A stretch of DNA of 64,000 nucleotides, from NCBI RefSeq assembly GCF_020149935.1, contig NZ_CP083757.1:1178001-1242000 (forward strand), given 5' to 3'. This stretch comes from Marinilongibacter aquaticus (GTDB taxonomy: Bacteria; Bacteroidota; Bacteroidia; Cytophagales; Spirosomataceae). A program made the position numbers and the translations under genes. The notes under the pieces are model-generated. The model had not been told where the DNA came from, did no database searches, and saw only the letters and a program-made list of their open reading frames with translations. Below, one piece after another: positions 61,253 to 64,000 of this stretch (position 1 is the first letter of the stretch; every line of letters begins with the position of its first letter).

Positions 61253-63534
61253 TTTTGCGACAAAGAATGGGGCCAGTCTTTGGAGGCTGTCCCCCACTCT
61301 TTATTGGGTTCTTTGCTCATCTCGAATTCGATTTCACCGCCCGCAATCAACTCCTCATGCTTCAGGTAGTTTCGGCTCACTTTTTCGCCATTGATCCGCA
61401 TAGAGGCAATGTAATGCCTTCCTTCTGAAACGCCTTTCGCTTTTATTTGTAAAGTTTTCCCGTTGGGAAAATGCATTTTCACTTCGTCGAAACGTGGGCC
61501 AGAAATCACATATTCGGGTACCGATGGCGTAACCGGATAAAAGCCCATGGCGGCGAAAACATACCAAGCCGACATCTGGCCGGCATCGTCGTTGCCACTC
61601 AAACCGCCCACGGTATCGTCGTATTCGTTTTTCATGATTTCGCCAACCAAAGCCTGAGTTTTCCAAGGCTCACCAGAAAAATTGTACAAGAAAGGGATTT
61701 GATGCCCGGGCTCATTTCCGTGCCAATATTGTCCCAAAGCATGAAAACGATCGAGGTTTGCATTGAAGGCCTCTTGGCCTCCCATTGCCTGCATTAAGCC
61801 GGCCATATCCTGTGGCACATACCACGTATATTGATAAGGCGTGCCCTCTGTGATGTAGCTCTGCCGACTCAATTTATCGTATTCTTCTGTAAAGTGACCA
61901 TCTGCATATTTCCCACGCACCGTAGAGTCGGCCGGACTGAAAACATTTCTGTAGTTCAAAGCCCTTTGTCGCAATTTCTCGGCATTAATTTCATCGCCCT
62001 TTTTCTGAGCAATTTGAGCCAAAGCAAAATCGTCGAATGCATATTCCAAGGTACGTGAAACCTGTTCTCTTTTGTGGAACGAATCCATCACCTCGTCTTC
62101 CAAAGGGATATAACCATATTCGATATACGAATCCAAAGCTCTGCGTCCTTTTCCTTGTTTGTATTCTTCTTCCGTCTCTGGCAATTCAAATGCATTTTTG
62201 AGCAAATAGGCGTAGTCCTTGTCCGAGATTTCGATCAAACCTTTCCCATACGCATCGGCCAAAGCAGGCACAGCATGATCGCCAATCATGGCCGAAGTAT
62301 AGCTGTTCCAGCAAGGGAAAATTGGCAACCAACCGCCTTGCTCGGCTTTGAGTAGAATGCTTTTCATCATGTCTGCATCCGATTCGGGTTTGAGTAAGGT
62401 AAAAAGTGGCAAAGAAGCTCGATAGGTATCCCACATCGAAAAATCATCGTAATAATTCCCTTCCATGCGGCCCATTTCTCCGCTCCCTCCGAATTTCGGA
62501 TAAGTGCCCTCCACATCGGTATATAAGCGGGGCTGAAGAAAACTGTGGTACATGGCCGTATAAAACTTCACTTTGTCCTTTTCGCTGCCGCCATTCACCT
62601 CCACCGATCCCAGTAAACGATTCCATTCGCTTTTCAGGTTTTCCACCGCTTCATCGAAACGTAAATCTGCAGTTTCGGCTTCCAAATTCTTTCTCGCGGC
62701 CTCAATTGAAGTAAAGGACGTGCCAATTCGCACCTCAACCACTTCTCCGTTCTCGGCATCAAAACTCAAATAAGCTCCCAAATTAGCTTTGTCCGAAACC
62801 CTGTTTTCATTTTCAAAAACCGACTGTTCTGAAAAAGTCCCGGAAGCAGAAAAAGATCTGGAAAACTGGGCCACGAAATAACCTTTAAATCCAGCCTCCT
62901 CTCCCCAACCTTGGTAAATGCGGTGCACGGGATTGAAACCTACAATTTCATTCTTTTCGGCATTGATTTCGACAAAACCTTGTCCTTCATCGCTGTTGGG
63001 TTGTACGATAAAATGAGCCGCCCCTGTACGGTTGAATTTCACCCGAAGCAGGCCTGTACGCAAGGTGGCCGTCATTTCCACATCAATATCGTGATCGGCC
63101 AAATGCACACTGTATTTTTCGGCAGAAGCCCGCTCTTCATTATGACTAAATCGCGAGGCCCGCTCTTCGGCTCCCCATTTCAGTTCACCCGAAATCGGCA
63201 TAATAGTCATGCTTCCATAATCTTGCACACAAGAACCGCTGAGCCAGTGGCTCCCACGAAAACCTTGGATCAGGCTATCGGTATAATAATATGGGGCTTT
63301 GCACTTGGTTTCGTCGGCATAAGTTTGGGCAGTCCAATTGGTCATTCCGAAAGGATAAGTCACTTCGGGAATTACTTGAGCGTTGTTCTCAGAACCATGC
63401 CCATGAGCTTCTGCACTAAGTGTGGTGGCCGGAGCGGTGCCGATCAGAGGATTGACATATTGCGTATAGTCCTGATTGTTTTTCGCAGAAGAGCAGGCAA
63501 GCAAAAGGCCTGAAACCAAAAGATATTTGTACAT
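61249..63534 (-). CDS. GH92 alpha-mannosidase, lipoprotein
   Basis: The product has 761 residues. Lipobox LLACSS near residue 14. GH92 features: YVNPLIGTAPATTLSAEAHG at the N-terminus, YPFGMTNWTAQTYADETKC, IQGFRGSHWLSGSCVQDYGS, SMWDTYRASLPLFTLL, and GGLSGNDDAGQMSAWYVFAA with the acid/base region. Calcium-dependent exo-mannosidases acting on alpha-mannosides from glycans. No SusCD pair in view. Confidence 0.94.
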   Translation of the reverse strand: MYKYLLVSGLLLACSSAKNNQDYTQYVNPLIGTAPATTLSAEAHGHGSENNAQVIPEVTYPFGMTNWTAQTYADETKCKAPYYYTDSLIQGFRGSHWLSGSCVQDYGSMTIMPISGELKWGAEERASRFSHNEERASAEKYSVHLADHDIDVEMTATLRTGLLRVKFNRTGAAHFIVQPNSDEGQGFVEINAEKNEIVGFNPVHRIYQGWGEEAGFKGYFVAQFSRSFSASGTFSEQSVFENENRVSDKANLGAYLSFDAENGEVVEVRIGTSFTSIEAARKNLEAETADLRFDEAVENLKSEWNRLLGSVEVNGGSEKDKVKFYTAMYHSFLQPRLYTDVEGTYPKFGGSGEMGRMEGNYYDDFSMWDTYRASLPLFTLLKPESDADMMKSILLKAEQGGWLPIFPCWNSYTSAMIGDHAVPALADAYGKGLIEISDKDYAYLLKNAFELPETEEEYKQGKGRRALDSYIEYGYIPLEDEVMDSFHKREQVSRTLEYAFDDFALAQIAQKKGDEINAEKLRQRALNYRNVFSPADSTVRGKYADGHFTEEYDKLSRQSYITEGTPYQYTWYVPQDMAGLMQAMGGQEAFNANLDRFHALGQYWHGNEPGHQIPFLYNFSGEPWKTQALVGEIMKNEYDDTVGGLSGNDDAGQMSAWYVFAAMGFYPVTPSVPEYVISGPRFDEVKMHFPNGKTLQIKAKGVSEGRHYIASMRINGEKVSRNYLKHEELIAGGEIEFEMSKEPNKEWGTASKDWPHSLSQN

Positions 63535-63823
63535 TATAAGGTAAGGGTTTTACGAATTGCGAATGAAAGTAAATAAATTTTCGAGAGACTCCTATCATTT
63601 GCCCAAGCACTTGAAACTTTTGGCTCCTGAAATTCTCGCATTAATTTTCCATTAAATGTCCCCAGTGCTGCTTATGAAAAATTAATGTCTCAAAAACATT
63701 TTACTTTCTCTAACTTTACACGATGCGGTTCGTTTTTTGCACGATGACCCATAAACCGATGGAATATTGGCCGTCTTTTCACATGCAATTCGACACATTT
63801 AATAACCTTAATACACTCAAAAA

Positions 63824-64000
63824 ATGATTAAGAAATCTTTCAGTATTTTACTTTGCCTTCTTGCCATTGGCAGCCTCAGTTTCGCCCAGAAAAAAAACGA
63901 ATTAGTGGTGGGATCCTACAACCTGCGGTACAACAATTCGGGCGATGGAGAAAACGCTTGGCCAAACCGAAAAGAGATGGTGAAGTCGTTGATCCGTTTT
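63824..64000 (+). CDS. Endonuclease/exonuclease/phosphatase-family protein (5' part)
   Basis: ATG 63824 runs off the window after 59 codons. Signal peptide MIKKSFSILLCLLAIGSLSF. The mature start LVVGSYNLRYNNSGDGENAW matches the family opening (xxxxSYNLRY, with the conserved Asn). Such secreted proteins are often DNases or phosphodiesterases. The 289 bp upstream (63535-63823) show no gene. Confidence 0.8.
   Translation, partial: MIKKSFSILLCLLAIGSLSFAQKKNELVVGSYNLRYNNSGDGENAWPNRKEMVKSLIRF

Overview
The window looks like chromosome from a Bacteroidota bacterium, probably of the Cytophagales type. Evidence: TAnnTTTG-type promoter boxes, a histone H1-like small protein, a sphingolipid/sulfonolipid-type acyltransferase, two DUF6089 barrels beside UppS-BamA-OmpH-OmpH, a BlaI/M56 pair whose M56 protein carries a TonB-like domain, a TPP riboswitch in front of a PnuC-type transporter, and a GH92 mannosidase. 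The placement rests on gene content only; no rRNA is present.

Positions 1-16,400 are accessory DNA. From 1 to 2,272 (minus strand) lies the 3' end of a broken Rhs/YD gene with its toxin tip and candidate immunity gene, followed by a displaced second toxin tip (GIY-YIG-like) with its own downstream candidate immunity gene. From 2,701 to about 11,950 is an integron-like gene-cassette array. A tyrosine recombinase (3,239-4,375) is followed at its 3' end by an attI-like point at 4,424. Then come five complete cassettes and the start of a sixth, each ending in an attC-like folded site of about 145 bp. In every complete cassette the first bases are the reverse complement of the R''-like bases at that cassette's own end, which is the hallmark of a unit excised as a circle. 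Cargo: a membrane protein; a WYL regulator plus VOC protein; an unknown protein with a proline-rich repeat; an AraC regulator plus carboxymuconolactone-decarboxylase-like protein; and a KAP P-loop NTPase with an in-frame stop. An IS3-family element (about 11,951-13,172) cuts the sixth cassette. A GC-rich island with a large serine recombinase (about 13,610-16,340) ends against tRNA-Pro and tRNA-Ser genes.

From 16,906 to the end is ordinary chromosome. In order: a serine-palmitoyltransferase-like enzyme, H1-like protein, MaoC hydratase, SUI1-like factor, POT transporter, BlaI/M56 regulatory pair, DinB-like and M23 proteins, a NatA/NatB-type ABC exporter, LytTR regulator, citrate synthase, M28 peptidase, ProB, NuoH, AsnS, GDPD, GH3-like protein, AI-2E-type permease, a two-component pair, RluD-type pseudouridine synthase, alpha/beta hydrolase, CBS protein, NAD kinase, the envelope cluster DUF6089 x2-UppS-BamA-OmpH x2, and a glycosyltransferase. 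A 1.3-kb AT-rich stretch with almost no coding content precedes an orphan lipoprotein. The window ends with an AlgI/AlgJ-like O-acetylation pair, MnmE, a TPP-riboswitch-controlled PnuT plus acyl-CoA-dehydrogenase-like gene, an SGNH lipoprotein, a GH92 enzyme and the start of an endonuclease/exonuclease/phosphatase protein.

The most notable content is the cassette array. Its recombinase ends like IntI but appears to lack the IntI-specific insertion, is transcribed in the same direction as the cassettes, and has attI at its 3' end rather than its 5' end.
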